Positions 44,915 to 54,494 are shown, numbered from the stretch's first letter. The stretch: 64,000 bases of DNA from Hymenobacter properus (GCF_015694735.1 NZ_JADQDP010000003.1:496001-560000); one strand, 5' to 3'. Program-made: numbers and translations. Notes: a model not told the origin generated them from the sequence alone.

Positions 44915-46108
44915 TCAGTACGTAAAAACGATAAGTTTAAGTAAAACCAGTAAGGGCAGAACTTCAGTGGCGCAAAGGTAGGCAAACAAATGCAGATTTA
45001 TCAGCGAAGTATGTTGATGCAGGGTATGCCCCACCCGGACTACCGTGCCCACCAAGACCAAGGCGATGGCTGCACTGGCTGCCCACGCTACCGCGCGAGG
45101 ATACCCGGTGTTCAGGCCGAGGTAGAGCAGCAGCACGACTGGCAACGCCAAGCCAGCCATTAGCGTGGTGCGCAGAAACTCGCGGTACTGCAAATCAACT
45201 AACGGCTGCAGGCCAAACGTGTAGCCAAGGATGCCGACGTAAATGTATTTCCCGAAAACGAAGGCGGTGATGATGGCGGTGTAGAGCAGCACCCGCGCCA
45301 CGATGGCGGTTTCGGGCACGTTGAAAAACTGGCGCAGCAGCGGCAGGTTTTGCAGGTCGGTGTGGATGGCGGTGAGCAGCAACGCGAACGACAGCGCGAA
45401 CAGCAGCACCAGCAGCAGGTTGAGCAGCGAAAAGGCAGGCTTGGCCAGGAAGGCCTGTTGGTCGGAGCCATTGCCGAACAGCTCTTCTATCTGGAAAATG
45501 CGGGCTAGGCCTGGCTGGTAGGTGGTGCGTACGGCGCCGTAGCACAAACCCAGCACCAGCAGAAAGCCTAAATATACATTTTGCCCCTGTGGCCCAGGCA
45601 ACCGGGGCTGCGCTGCTTGCACCAGCTTGGAGGTAGCTGGGCCGGCAGCAGAGCTACTGGTGCTAACCCCCGAGAAAGAGCTTAGCGCCGGGTAGCCATC
45701 GGGCTGCCACACCGCCAGCAGATGCGAGCCGGCCGGCAGCTGGGCGGGCAAGAGGTGGGCCAGGTCGAGGGAATAGGTGGTAGCGGTGCGCGCCGTGAAA
45801 ACGAGCTGGTTATCGATAAACAAGCTCAGGCCGGGCTGTGCGGCAAACGAAAGCGGGAAGGACTGGTTGCGGCTGAGGCGCACCCACTGGTAGTAGGCAT
45901 GAGCGGGCTGGTGGTAGCCCGGTAGGTAGAAGATGAGGCGGTTGCGCGTGGCGTCGTGAATCAGCCAGTCGGCCGAGAGCGACGTGGGCGAGGCCGGGGG
46001 CAGCTGCTTGTACTCGCTGGCCCGAGCTGGGCGCAGGCTGCCAGGCAGCAGCATCCAGACGCTGCAGAGCAACAGCCAACCCCATCGGAATGCGCCGCGC
46101 GTGGCCAT
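44915..46108 (-). CDS. DUF4271-domain membrane protein
   Basis: 397 residues. A signal peptide (LLLCSVWMLLPGSLRPARA) precedes a beta-rich soluble domain (about 35-165), then six or so transmembrane helices from NVYLGFLLVLGLCYGAV onward, which form the DUF4271 domain. Function unknown; conserved next to hemD in Bacteroidota. Upstream MraY-like gene ends 6 bp away, so they are co-transcribed. Confidence 0.82.
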   Translation of the reverse strand: MATRGAFRWGWLLLCSVWMLLPGSLRPARASEYKQLPPASPTSLSADWLIHDATRNRLIFYLPGYHQPAHAYYQWVRLSRNQSFPLSFAAQPGLSLFIDNQLVFTARTATTYSLDLAHLLPAQLPAGSHLLAVWQPDGYPALSSFSGVSTSSSAAGPATSKLVQAAQPRLPGPQGQNVYLGFLLVLGLCYGAVRTTYQPGLARIFQIEELFGNGSDQQAFLAKPAFSLLNLLLVLLFALSFALLLTAIHTDLQNLPLLRQFFNVPETAIVARVLLYTAIITAFVFGKYIYVGILGYTFGLQPLVDLQYREFLRTTLMAGLALPVVLLLYLGLNTGYPRAVAWAASAAIALVLVGTVVRVGHTLHQHTSLINLHLFAYLCATEVLPLLVLLKLIVFTY

Positions 46109-46114
46109 GCAGGA

Positions 46115-47197
46115 CTAGTTGCCGTTTTCGGCGGCTAAGAGCTGACGGCGAGAAATCCGGCTTTGGTAGACGCCGAAGAAAATGCTGAGCAAAGCTGAGA
46201 ACACGGCCAGCGCCGCAATGAGGATAGTGTTGCCGAGGTAGGCGAAGCGGATAACAAAGAGAATCACCAGCACATTGAGAAGCCCTAGCAGGAGCACGGT
46301 GCTGATTTGCTGAAAGCCCATGGCCAGAATGCGGTGGTGAATGTGGTTTTTGTCGGGCGAGAAGGGCGACTTACCGGCCAGCATGCGCAGCGAGAACACC
46401 CGGAGCGTATCGAACAAGGGTACGAACAAAATGCCGACTGCCACCGAAGGGGCCGCCGAGCCGAAAGGCTGCCCCACGTGCAGGCCCATTTCAATAAACT
46501 GAATGGCCAGCACCGACACGATAAAGCCGCAAACCAGCGACCCGGTGTCGCCCATGAAGATGGGCGCCCGGTGGAAGTTGTAGCGCAGGAAGCCGAACAA
46601 GCCGCCTACCAGGCACACGGCCACGTACACGTAGTTGCCGTAGCTGGGGCCGCCATAGGTGTAGAAATAATAGCCAAACGTGCAGCAGATGATGGACACG
46701 ATGGTACCGGCCAAGCCGTCAAGCCCATCAATCAGGTTGATGGCATTGGTGACGCCCACGATGACCCCTAGTGTGAAGGCGTAGCTGACGCCGACGGGCA
46801 GCGTGCCGATGCCCAGGATACCCTGGAAACTGGTGATACGCACATCGGCCATTATCATCACAATGCCGGTGGCCAGGAGCTGACCCACAAATTTCTTGGC
46901 CACTGACATACCCACGAGGTCGTCTTTCAACCCCACGAAAAACAGGATGATGCAGCCAGCCAGCATTTCCTGCACCCCGTTGCGGAGCGGCGCGAAAATG
47001 GTGAGGGCCGACATAAACCCAGCGAACACGGCCACGCCCCCGAGGCGCGGCGTGAGCGACTGGTGCACGGTGCGCCCGTTGGGCGTGTCGAGCATGTTTT
47101 TGAGGTGGGCGATGTAGATGATGGATGGCACCGCGAACAGTGACACCAGCAACGCCCACATCCAGGACAAGCCCAAGGGAATATCAATATGAGTCAT
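46115..47197 (-). CDS. MraY/WecA-family undecaprenyl-phosphate sugar-phosphate transferase
   Basis: Polytopic enzyme that transfers a sugar-1-phosphate (typically GlcNAc-1-P) to undecaprenyl phosphate, starting a surface glycan. 360 residues from ATG 47197 (MTHIDIPLGLSWMW). Signatures: LTPRLGGVAVFAGF, GLKDDLVG, NLIDGLDGLAGT (Mg-binding Asp), FMGDTGSLVCGF and the loop His motif SPDKNHIHHRIL. The HIHHR motif and absence of mur neighbours point to WecA-like rather than MraY function; the sugar is not determined. Confidence 0.9.
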   Translation of the reverse strand: MTHIDIPLGLSWMWALLVSLFAVPSIIYIAHLKNMLDTPNGRTVHQSLTPRLGGVAVFAGFMSALTIFAPLRNGVQEMLAGCIILFFVGLKDDLVGMSVAKKFVGQLLATGIVMIMADVRITSFQGILGIGTLPVGVSYAFTLGVIVGVTNAINLIDGLDGLAGTIVSIICCTFGYYFYTYGGPSYGNYVYVAVCLVGGLFGFLRYNFHRAPIFMGDTGSLVCGFIVSVLAIQFIEMGLHVGQPFGSAAPSVAVGILFVPLFDTLRVFSLRMLAGKSPFSPDKNHIHHRILAMGFQQISTVLLLGLLNVLVILFVIRFAYLGNTILIAALAVFSALLSIFFGVYQSRISRRQLLAAENGN

Positions 47198-47256
47198 AGA
47201 CGATAAATTACGGCAGAAGCGGGGCAATGGCTGAAAGCCACTAACGAAGCAGACGG

Positions 47257-47673
47257 TTAGCTGTGCAACACGCCTTGGCTGTCGAGCAGGGCAATGTGAA
47301 TGAGGTTGTCGGGCACGATGGAATCGGGCACAAACACGAATTTCTTATCGAAGATTTGCGAGCCACGATAGTAGCTGACCCAGTATTGGTTGTTGAGGTG
47401 AAATACGGCCGGGTCGATGGACTCGACGGGCACGGCCGCGTGGGGCGGCACTTCCTGAAACAAGTAGCGCAGCGTGGTGGTGCGTACTTTCTCACCATCG
47501 GGCTGCTCGCCGTAGCCATTGGCGTTTACGATGACGTTCTCAAGCGGGAAAGCATTGTGGTTTAGCAAGTAAACCTGCCAGAAAGGTTGCCCCTCGGGCG
47601 TCAGGGTTTGCTCGGTGGGGACAATGGCGACCGAAACGCCTTCTACAGGGTCGAAGGGAATATCTTGTTTCAC
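47257..47673 (-). CDS. Conserved hypothetical protein coupled to lipB
   Basis: 138 residues from GTG 47673. The start codon overlaps the lipB stop as GTGA, a translational-coupling arrangement. Begins VKQDIPFDPVEGVSVAIVP; predicted mostly beta, soluble, no signal peptide. Contains PFWQVYLLNHNAFPLENVIVNANGYG and a C-terminal WVSYYRGSQIFDKKFVFVPDSI. I do not recognise the family. Frame upstream of the GTG lies within lipB in another frame and is not coding-like. Confidence 0.75.
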   Translation of the reverse strand: MKQDIPFDPVEGVSVAIVPTEQTLTPEGQPFWQVYLLNHNAFPLENVIVNANGYGEQPDGEKVRTTTLRYLFQEVPPHAAVPVESIDPAVFHLNNQYWVSYYRGSQIFDKKFVFVPDSIVPDNLIHIALLDSQGVLHS

Positions 47674-48500
47674 GAGGAAGTGAGGGAGCTGGATGAATGA
47701 GATGGCACCGACGGCTCGGCAGCGGCCAACAGTTCCGTCAGGTGGCGCAGCAGGCGCTCCTGCACCTCTGCCACTGTGGGAGCCGGCGCGGTGCCTAGCT
47801 CCTGAGCCAGGGACGTCACGGCCTTGTCGGTGATGCCGCAAGGCACGATGTGGCCGAAGTACGACAAATCGGGATTCACGTTGAGGGCAAAGCCATGCAG
47901 CGTGACCCAGCGGCTGCACTTCACGCCTAAGGCGCAGATTTTGCGTGGGTTGGGCGCGCCCTCTTCCCAGTCAAGCCATACGCCGGTGAGGCCGGCAATG
48001 CGGCCGGCATTCAAGCCGTACTCGGCCAGAGTACGGATGACGGCCTCCTCCAGCGTGCGCAGGTACCAGTGGATGTCGTTGCGGAAATTGTCGAGGTCGA
48101 GGATGGGGTAGCCCACCAGCTGGCCGGGGCCGTGGTAGGTGATATCGCCGCCGCGGTTGATGTGATGGAAGCTGGCGTGGTGGGCCTCCAGGGCTTCCGC
48201 ATCGAGCAGCAGGTGCTCGGGCTTGCCGCTTTTGCCCAGCGTGTAGGTGTGCGGGTGCTCGCAGAGCAACAGGTGGTTGGGCGTGGGCAGCGGGGCCGCA
48301 CCGGTGGTCTCGGCTTGCCGGTTATGGGTTTTGATGGCCAGCGTGGCAGCCATCAACTCCTCCTGCCGTTCCCAGGTGGGCACGTATTCTACCAGGCCAA
48401 GGCGCTGCACTTGCAGCGTCCGGTTGGGGCCGGGGCCAGCACCGACGGGCAAAGCGGCGTCGAGCAGCGGCGCGGAAGACGGTTCGGCGAGGGAAGCCAT
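47670..48500 (-). CDS. lipB: Octanoyl-ACP:protein N-octanoyltransferase (lipoate synthesis)
   Basis: Transfers octanoate from acyl carrier protein to lipoyl domains. 276 residues. RGGDITYHGPGQLVGYP is at 116-132, Lys194 in ICALGVKCSRWVTLHGFALN, and the catalytic Cys221 in PCGITDKAVTSL. The first 30 residues are a non-conserved extension, and the C-terminus is Ser-rich. TACCTTTG lies 26 bp upstream. First gene of a run lipB - hypothetical - MraY-like - DUF4271 - hemD. Confidence 0.95.
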   Translation of the reverse strand: MASLAEPSSAPLLDAALPVGAGPGPNRTLQVQRLGLVEYVPTWERQEELMAATLAIKTHNRQAETTGAAPLPTPNHLLLCEHPHTYTLGKSGKPEHLLLDAEALEAHHASFHHINRGGDITYHGPGQLVGYPILDLDNFRNDIHWYLRTLEEAVIRTLAEYGLNAGRIAGLTGVWLDWEEGAPNPRKICALGVKCSRWVTLHGFALNVNPDLSYFGHIVPCGITDKAVTSLAQELGTAPAPTVAEVQERLLRHLTELLAAAEPSVPSHSSSSLTSS

Positions 48501-48525
48501 GGGTGAGGATTAGTGGTATGAAATA

Positions 48526-48533
48526 CAAAGGTA
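48526..48533 (-). promoter_or_regulatory. Candidate -7 element of lipB
   Basis: TACCTTTG on the minus strand (TAnnTTTG), 25 bp before the ATG. Confidence 0.45.
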
Positions 48534-48619
48534 CTACCCGCCGTAGGCTTTGGCTTGCGCGCCTCGAAGGGTAGCTTGCGTCACCTTTCAGCCAACACAA
48601 GCCTCCCCTACTGTTGCTT

Positions 48620-48979
48620 ATGGCCCATGCTCCCCACGAATTAGGGCAAGCAGGCGAAACTGCAGCCGCCGACTATTTCGTGGCACGCGGCTACGAGGTG
48701 CTGGCGCGCAGCTACCGCCACGGCCGTGCCGAAGTCGACCTGGTGCTGCGCCAGGGTACGGCCCTGCTGGTATTCGTCGAAGTCAAAACCCGTTCCTCGG
48801 GCCAATACGGCACACCGGAGACCTTCGTATCGGCTCGCAAAAAGGAGCTGTTTCGCCTCGCGGCCACGCATCTGCAGGAAGAACTGGACTGGCGCGGCGA
48901 CATCCGCTTCGACATCGTAGCCCTAACACTGCTCAGCCAGGGCTTCCGCATCGAGCACTTCGAGGATGCGTTTTATTAG
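48620..48979 (+). CDS. yraN: YraN/UPF0102 family nuclease-like protein
   Basis: 119 residues from ATG 48620 (MAHAPHELGQAGETAAADYF). The Holliday-junction-resolvase-like core shows the Glu of GETAAADYF, the Asp of HGRAEVDLVLRQG and the E-x-K of FVEVKTR, the endonuclease fold signature. Function not established in the family. Divergent from lipB. Confidence 0.9.
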   Translation: MAHAPHELGQAGETAAADYFVARGYEVLARSYRHGRAEVDLVLRQGTALLVFVEVKTRSSGQYGTPETFVSARKKELFRLAATHLQEELDWRGDIRFDIVALTLLSQGFRIEHFEDAFY

Positions 48980-49050
48980 GGGGAGGAAGGAAATGGGGCA
49001 GGTGGGGAGACAGGAAGCAGACAGATACGCCTATCTCCCCTCCTCCCCTA

Positions 49051-50100
49051 CTACCTCTTTTTCGGCGCCACCTTGGGCGCGGCTTTGGGCACGGTGCGGG
49101 GCGTGTAGCCGGGGCGACGGGCCGGGTTGGGGTCGGCCACGGGCTCGTTGCGGGTGTCGAGATTTTTCTCTTTGTCGAAGATGAGCTTGGCTTCGCGGCT
49201 GTATTCTCGGATGAGCTCGGGCTCGGCTACTTCCGGGTCGTAGCCCGACTCGCCGTACTGGTACTCGTAGCGGCGGCGGCTGCGGAAGCCCCAGTATTTG
49301 GTCCAGATGCCTACACGCTTGCCGTTCTCGAACTGGCCGCGCCATTCGGGCTGGCCATTTTGGAAGAACTTGGCGTAGTCGCCTTCCAGCTTGCCGTTCA
49401 CGTAGGGCACGATTTCGTTGATTTTGCTCCGGTCTTCGCCGTAGTAGCTCACGTTGGCGTCGCGCGGAAAACCCATTTCGTAGTGGGTTTTGGTGAGCAG
49501 CACGCCGTTCTTATCGAAGGTTTCCCAGCGCAAATGCCGCGTGCCGAGGGCATAGTAGCCGGTTTCGAGCACCTTGTTGTTCTGCATCACCTTATAAGGG
49601 CCGTGCAGGATTTTGAGCTGCGCCGCATCCTCCTCCACGGCCGCCAGCTTCAGAATTTTGTGCTTCTTGGTGTCGTAGTAATAGTAGGCCGGCGCGTAGG
49701 CGTTGAGCGTTTTCGGGTATTTCAGATAGTAGAAGATGGTGATTTTCTGATTGCGGCCTTTGGGACCAGTCTTCACAAAGGCCTTCTTCATCTTCTCACC
49801 CAGGAAGACGTTTTTCTTCTTCTTTTTCGACTTGCGCTGGGTGTCCTTTTCGGCCTCTTTGGCGGCGCGCTCCTGCTCCTTGGTGAGCGTGGCTTTGCGG
49901 GCCGTGCTAAGCGAGGGCTTGCCGTTGAGGGTGTCGCCGGTTGTGGTGAGCGTGTCCGATAGTAGCGCCAAGGGCTCGTCGGGCGTGCTCTTAAACGACA
50001 CCGTTTTGCGGGTGCAGGCCCACGGCAACACCGTGAACAGCGCCAGCATTAACATTCCCAGGAAACGCAGCGGCCGCAGCCCCAAACGAGAATTACGCAT
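49051..50100 (-). CDS. Lipoprotein with MORN/YwqK-type repeats
   Basis: 349 residues. A signal peptide is followed by lipobox-like VLPWAC. A highly charged Lys-rich segment (QRKSKKKKKNVF) follows, then YwqK/MORN-like strands such as GPYKVMQNNKVLETGYY, YVNGKLEGDYAKFFQNGQPEWRGQFENGKRVGIWTKYW-type repeats (G-x-W-x-x-Y/F patterns). The family is often annotated as an antitoxin, but nothing toxin-like is adjacent, so that label is not supported. The C-terminus is Pro/Lys-rich. Possibly an envelope structural protein. Confidence 0.75.
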   Translation of the reverse strand: MRNSRLGLRPLRFLGMLMLALFTVLPWACTRKTVSFKSTPDEPLALLSDTLTTTGDTLNGKPSLSTARKATLTKEQERAAKEAEKDTQRKSKKKKKNVFLGEKMKKAFVKTGPKGRNQKITIFYYLKYPKTLNAYAPAYYYYDTKKHKILKLAAVEEDAAQLKILHGPYKVMQNNKVLETGYYALGTRHLRWETFDKNGVLLTKTHYEMGFPRDANVSYYGEDRSKINEIVPYVNGKLEGDYAKFFQNGQPEWRGQFENGKRVGIWTKYWGFRSRRRYEYQYGESGYDPEVAEPELIREYSREAKLIFDKEKNLDTRNEPVADPNPARRPGYTPRTVPKAAPKVAPKKR

Positions 50101-50138
50101 GAACTAAAATTGCCAATAATCTTATCGCGGCCCTAACG

Positions 50139-50146
50139 CAAATGTA
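50139..50146 (-). promoter_or_regulatory. Candidate -7 element of the MORN-type lipoprotein gene
   Basis: TACATTTG on the minus strand, 38 bp before the ATG. Confidence 0.4.
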
Positions 50147-50181
50147 ACGCGCTTTGGTGCCCGGGCGGCGGGTTGGTGGGG

Positions 50182-50280
50182 GCGTGTGTCATCCTGAGCG
50201 CAGCGAAGGACCTTCTCACGGCTGAACGACAGTTGTTCTTCGGTGAGAAGGTCCTTCGCTGCGCTCAGGATGACACACGC
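50182..50280. repeat. Dispersed inverted repeat, family A, copy 2
   Basis: Perfect 38-bp arms (50182-50219 and 50243-50280) with a 23-nt spacer, in the gap between two co-directional genes. Confidence 0.95.
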
Positions 50281-50301
50281 TCCTTACCTATATTCTCGCC
50301 C

Positions 50302-51114
50302 CTACTTCACCTCCCGCGTGGCCAAATCCAGGTGTTGGCCGGCTACCAGCAAGTGCAGCCGCAGGTTGTGGCCGCTGATGACTTCGTCCTCGGCCAGCGT
50401 GGGCAGGTTGTTGTGAGTGAGGTCGGCGGCATCGACCACCACCACGGCTTCTTCGCCGAAGACTTCGGCAGGCTGACCGGCGCGCACAATGAGGCCGGTT
50501 TCTTCGCTCAGGCCGATGCCGAGCAGGGTGGGCTGAGCCAGCACGGCGTGCATGAGGCGCGGGTAGCGGCCGCGCTCGGCAAAATGCTGGTCGAGCAACA
50601 CGCCGGGCAGCAGGCCCAGGCCGGGCTTCACCTCAATCTGGCCACCGAGCAGGCTGCGCCAGCCGTGCCCGTTCACCAGCATTACCTCGGCCATGACGGA
50701 AGCCCCGGCGCTAGTGCCGGCCAAAATGAAGTTGCTTTCGGCTTGGCACTTATGCTGCAGAATGTTCAGAAACTCGGTCCCCAACAGAAAATCGGTGATG
50801 CGCTCCTGGTCGCCGCCGCTCATGAACACCAGCGCAGCGTCGCGCAGGCGCTGCAGGGTCTCGGGGTCGTCGGCGGGGTAGTCTTCGCACACTTGGAGGT
50901 GGCGCACGTGGGGGCATCCCTGCTGATGCAGGGCGTGGGCGTAGGCGGCGGCGGTGCGGGCGGGCTGGCGGCGGGTGGCCGTGGTAAGGATTTCGATGGG
51001 GGCGTTGCGGTCGGGCAGCAGGCGGGCCAGCAAGGCCAGCATGGGGTCGTCGTCGCCGCCGCCCAGCATCACGAGGGTTCCGAGGGGCGCGGCGGCGGAG
51101 GTTTTATTGGGCAT
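50302..51114 (-). CDS. Cyanophycinase-like S51 peptidase
   Basis: 270 residues. The Ser nucleophile is Ser135 in LAGTSAGASVMAE; VFMSGGDQERIT, LDQHFAERGRYPRLM and GIGLSEETGLIV match cyanophycinase (S51 family). Cyanophycinase cleaves the Arg-Asp polymer cyanophycin to beta-Asp-Arg dipeptides, but no cyanophycin synthetase is seen here, so it may act on exogenous polymer, isoaspartyl peptides or other substrates. No signal peptide. Both flanks hold family A repeats. Confidence 0.85.
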   Translation of the reverse strand: MPNKTSAAAPLGTLVMLGGGDDDPMLALLARLLPDRNAPIEILTTATRRQPARTAAAYAHALHQQGCPHVRHLQVCEDYPADDPETLQRLRDAALVFMSGGDQERITDFLLGTEFLNILQHKCQAESNFILAGTSAGASVMAEVMLVNGHGWRSLLGGQIEVKPGLGLLPGVLLDQHFAERGRYPRLMHAVLAQPTLLGIGLSEETGLIVRAGQPAEVFGEEAVVVVDAADLTHNNLPTLAEDEVISGHNLRLHLLVAGQHLDLATREVK

Positions 51115-51182
51115 AGCTCGGGCAAGGATTGGGGCAGCAAGATGGGGCAGTTGAATGGGATTACAGGATGCTAGATGAATAC

Positions 51183-51291
51183 GTCTGTTATCCTGAGCAC
51201 AGCGAGGGGCCTGCTCGGGTATGCAGCCATTGCAATGCCTCTCTTACGGCGAAGACGCTAGAAGGTCCTTTGCTGTGCTCAGGATGACAGA
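51183..51291. repeat. Dispersed inverted repeat, family A, diverged copy 3
   Basis: Arms TCTGTTATCCTGAGCACAGC... and the inverse ...GCTGTGCTCAGGATGACAGA pair imperfectly. CACAG/CTGTG differs from the other copies on both arms. Confidence 0.85.
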
Positions 51292-51344
51292 AACAGGCCT
51301 TTCTTTTCTCACCTCGCGGCGCCCATTTACCGCCCGGTTCGCCC

Positions 51345-51352
51345 TACTTTTG
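51345..51352 (+). promoter_or_regulatory. Candidate -7 element of mgtE
   Basis: TACTTTTG matches TAnnTTTG, 63 bp before the mgtE ATG; TTTA lies upstream with a shorter spacer than ideal. Confidence 0.45.
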
Positions 51353-51415
51353 TGGGGCTTATTCTCCCCATCAACCCCGCTTGCCTAGCGAAGCATCTCC
51401 CCTCCTCTCTTTTTC

Positions 51416-52792
<1,377 letters not shown>

Positions 52793-52801
52793 CACGGCAA
52801 C

Positions 52802-53206
52802 CTACTCCAGTTTGCGCCGGTTGGCTTTCTTCTCCCCCTGAATCTTTTTGCTATCGAGCCGCTTGCGCACGGCGGCTTTGCTGGGCTTAGTGGCCTTGCG
52901 GGGCTTGGGCCGGCGCAGGCTTTTGAGCAGCAGGGCGTGAAAGCGGGCCAGGGCAATTTCCCGGTTGCGCAGCTGGCTGCGGTCGTCCTGCACGGCCACG
53001 AGCAGCAAGCCCTCAGCCGTGAGCTGATTACCCAGCTTCTCCAGAATCAGCTGCTTCTGCTCCTCGGTGAGCACCTGCGAGTTCATCAGGTGCCAGCGCA
53101 GCTCCACCCGCGATTCTACCTTGTTCACGTTCTGCCCGCCCGGCCCACTGGCCCGGCTGGTCTGGAAGGTGATTTCGGGCAGGAAAGCGTCGGCAGCAGG
53201 AAGCAC
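52802..53206 (-). CDS. arfB: Alternative ribosome-rescue factor ArfB (YaeJ/ICT1 type peptidyl-tRNA hydrolase)
   Basis: Rescues stalled ribosomes by hydrolysing peptidyl-tRNA. 134 residues. The GGQ motif (residues 23-25, in SRASGPGGQNVNK) lies after a short N-terminus. The basic C-terminal tail (KPRKATKPSKAAVRKRL ... GEKKANRRKLE) is the part that enters the empty mRNA channel in the family. Follows the fabH-like gene across a heptamer-repeat hairpin. Confidence 0.93.
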   Translation of the reverse strand: MLPAADAFLPEITFQTSRASGPGGQNVNKVESRVELRWHLMNSQVLTEEQKQLILEKLGNQLTAEGLLLVAVQDDRSQLRNREIALARFHALLLKSLRRPKPRKATKPSKAAVRKRLDSKKIQGEKKANRRKLE

Positions 53207-53211
53207 TTTGA

Positions 53212-53299
53212 AAGGGTTGATTTTTGAGGGTTGAATATTGAGTTGAATTTGTCAAGTCATTTAAAGAACTCAACATTCAACCCTCAAAAATCAACCCTT
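53212..53299. repeat. Heptamer-based inverted repeat between arfB and the fabH-like gene
   Basis: 33-bp arms (53212-53244 and 53267-53299) with one mismatch and a 22-nt spacer. The right half reads TCAACAT, TCAACCC, TCAAAAA, TCAACCC in strict 7-bp register. The right arm includes the fabH-like stop codon. Confidence 0.92.
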
Positions 53300-54241
53300 G
53301 TTAAGCAGCATAGCTCCGTAGGAATACCCGCCGCCGAACACGGTGATGATGACTTTGTCGCCGGCTTTGAGCGTGTCCCACACCTCGGCCAGGCCGATGG
53401 CGGCACCGGCGCAGCCGGTATTGCCCAGCCGCTGAATGTTGTTCACGGCGCGGGCCGGGTCGAGGCCGAGCTGCTTCACCACGTTATTGGAGATGCGCAG
53501 GTTGGCTTGGTGCGGGATGAGGTAAGTCAGCTCCTCGGTGGGAATGTGGTGCTTGTTGAGCAGCTGCTGCGTCACCTTGGCCATGTAGATGCAGGCCTGC
53601 TGAAACACGTCGCGGCCGAAGGGCATCACGATGCCCCGCTCCACGGGCTTGAGCGTCACCGACTCGTCGGCCTTGCTCACGGGCGCGGCCCCGCCGGTGA
53701 TGACTTCGGCAATGCGCAAGTCATCGTCGCTGAGGCGGTCTTTGCTGATGAGCAGCGCGGCAGCGCCATCGCCCCACAGGTGGCCGGCCATGGTGTCCTC
53801 CTCGTTGTTATAAGCAGTGTTGTGCTCCGTTACGACCACCACGGCGCGGCGGGCCTTGCCCATGGCAAAGTAGCCCTCCACAATTTCAACCGCATTGAGC
53901 AACGACGAGCAGGCCGACGAGATGCTGACCGTGGGGATTTCGTTCACGCCCAGGTCGCGCTGCACGGCGTGGGCGGCCGTGAAGATGGTGTCGTGCGGGG
54001 TGTAGGTGCCCACCACAATCAAATCAACACTTTCCGAAGCAAAGGCCGGGGCGGCCTCGAAGGCGGCGCGTGTGGCGGCAATGGCCATGGTGTTGGCATT
54101 TTCGCCGGGGCCCGCTTTGCGGCGCTCCTGGATGCCGGTTCGCTCAATTATCCACTCGTTGGCCAGGCCGTTGAGGCGGGTGAAGTGAGCATTGGTAACG
54201 ACGGCCTCCGGGAGGTAGGACGCCACATGATGAAGGTACAC
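53291..54241 (-). CDS. fabH: 3-oxoacyl-ACP synthase III (FabH-type)
   Basis: Condenses acyl-CoA with malonyl-ACP to start fatty acid synthesis. 316 residues from GTG 54241 (reads VYLHHVASYLPE, the typical N-terminus); the longer frame to 54337 is not family-like. Cys111 in ISSACSSLLNAV is the nucleophile, with His in YLIPHQANLRI and Asn in RLGNTGCAGA. Bacteroidota often have several FabH-like enzymes, so housekeeping versus special-purpose cannot be decided. TACCTTTG lies 42 bp upstream. Confidence 0.88.
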   Translation of the reverse strand: MYLHHVASYLPEAVVTNAHFTRLNGLANEWIIERTGIQERRKAGPGENANTMAIAATRAAFEAAPAFASESVDLIVVGTYTPHDTIFTAAHAVQRDLGVNEIPTVSISSACSSLLNAVEIVEGYFAMGKARRAVVVVTEHNTAYNNEEDTMAGHLWGDGAAALLISKDRLSDDDLRIAEVITGGAAPVSKADESVTLKPVERGIVMPFGRDVFQQACIYMAKVTQQLLNKHHIPTEELTYLIPHQANLRISNNVVKQLGLDPARAVNNIQRLGNTGCAGAAIGLAEVWDTLKAGDKVIITVFGGGYSYGAMLLNKG

Positions 54242-54283
54242 GGAATGGTATTGGGTGAAACGCAAGGCCGCCAGGCGGCCGGG

Positions 54284-54291
54284 CAAAGGTA
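54284..54291 (-). promoter_or_regulatory. Candidate -7 element of the fabH-like gene
   Basis: TACCTTTG on the minus strand, supporting the GTG start at 54241 over any start farther upstream. Confidence 0.45.
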
Positions 54292-54370
54292 CGGCCCGCA
54301 GTCCCGGGCGGTCGGCCCGCACCGGGCAGATGCCCAAATTTTATACCCAATAGGTCAGTTAAGAAATTAA

Positions 54371-54481
54371 GACGCCTGTCCTCCATAGCGCGGCGAAGGA
54401 CCTTCTCACGCCTGCGTTATCTGACGTGAAAAGGTCCTTCGTCTCTGCCTGGTTCGCAGAACGCTCAGGAGGACAGGCGTC
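54371..54481. repeat. Dispersed inverted repeat, family A, copy 4 (diverged, with insertion)
   Basis: Left GACGCCTGTCCTCCATAGCG... and right ...CAGGAGGACAGGCGTC are inverse. The right arm has extra bases (TCTCTGCCTGGTTCGCAGAA) in its middle, so pairing is interrupted. Confidence 0.85.
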
Positions 54482-54494
54482 ATTAATGAAAACG

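Larger units (their letters stand above)
51115..51415. other. Divergent gap between the cyanophycinase-like gene and mgtE
   Basis: 301 bp containing a diverged dispersed repeat (51183-51291) and the mgtE promoter element (51345-51352). No open frame of coding character seen. Confidence 0.7.

Noticed and set aside
49004..49040. Terminator between yraN and the MORN-type gene
   Set aside because: Only a 7-bp GGGGAGA/TCTCCCC pair in purine-rich DNA with a long loop; too weak to list.
48550..49962. Plus-strand open frame of 470 codons across yraN and the MORN-type gene
   Set aside because: Different frame from yraN and antisense to the MORN-type lipoprotein; Arg/Pro/Val-rich translation without family features.
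49051..50100. Toxin-antitoxin system suggested by YwqK-type repeats
   Set aside because: The repeats are of the MORN kind, the protein is a lipoprotein and no toxin candidate lies beside it.
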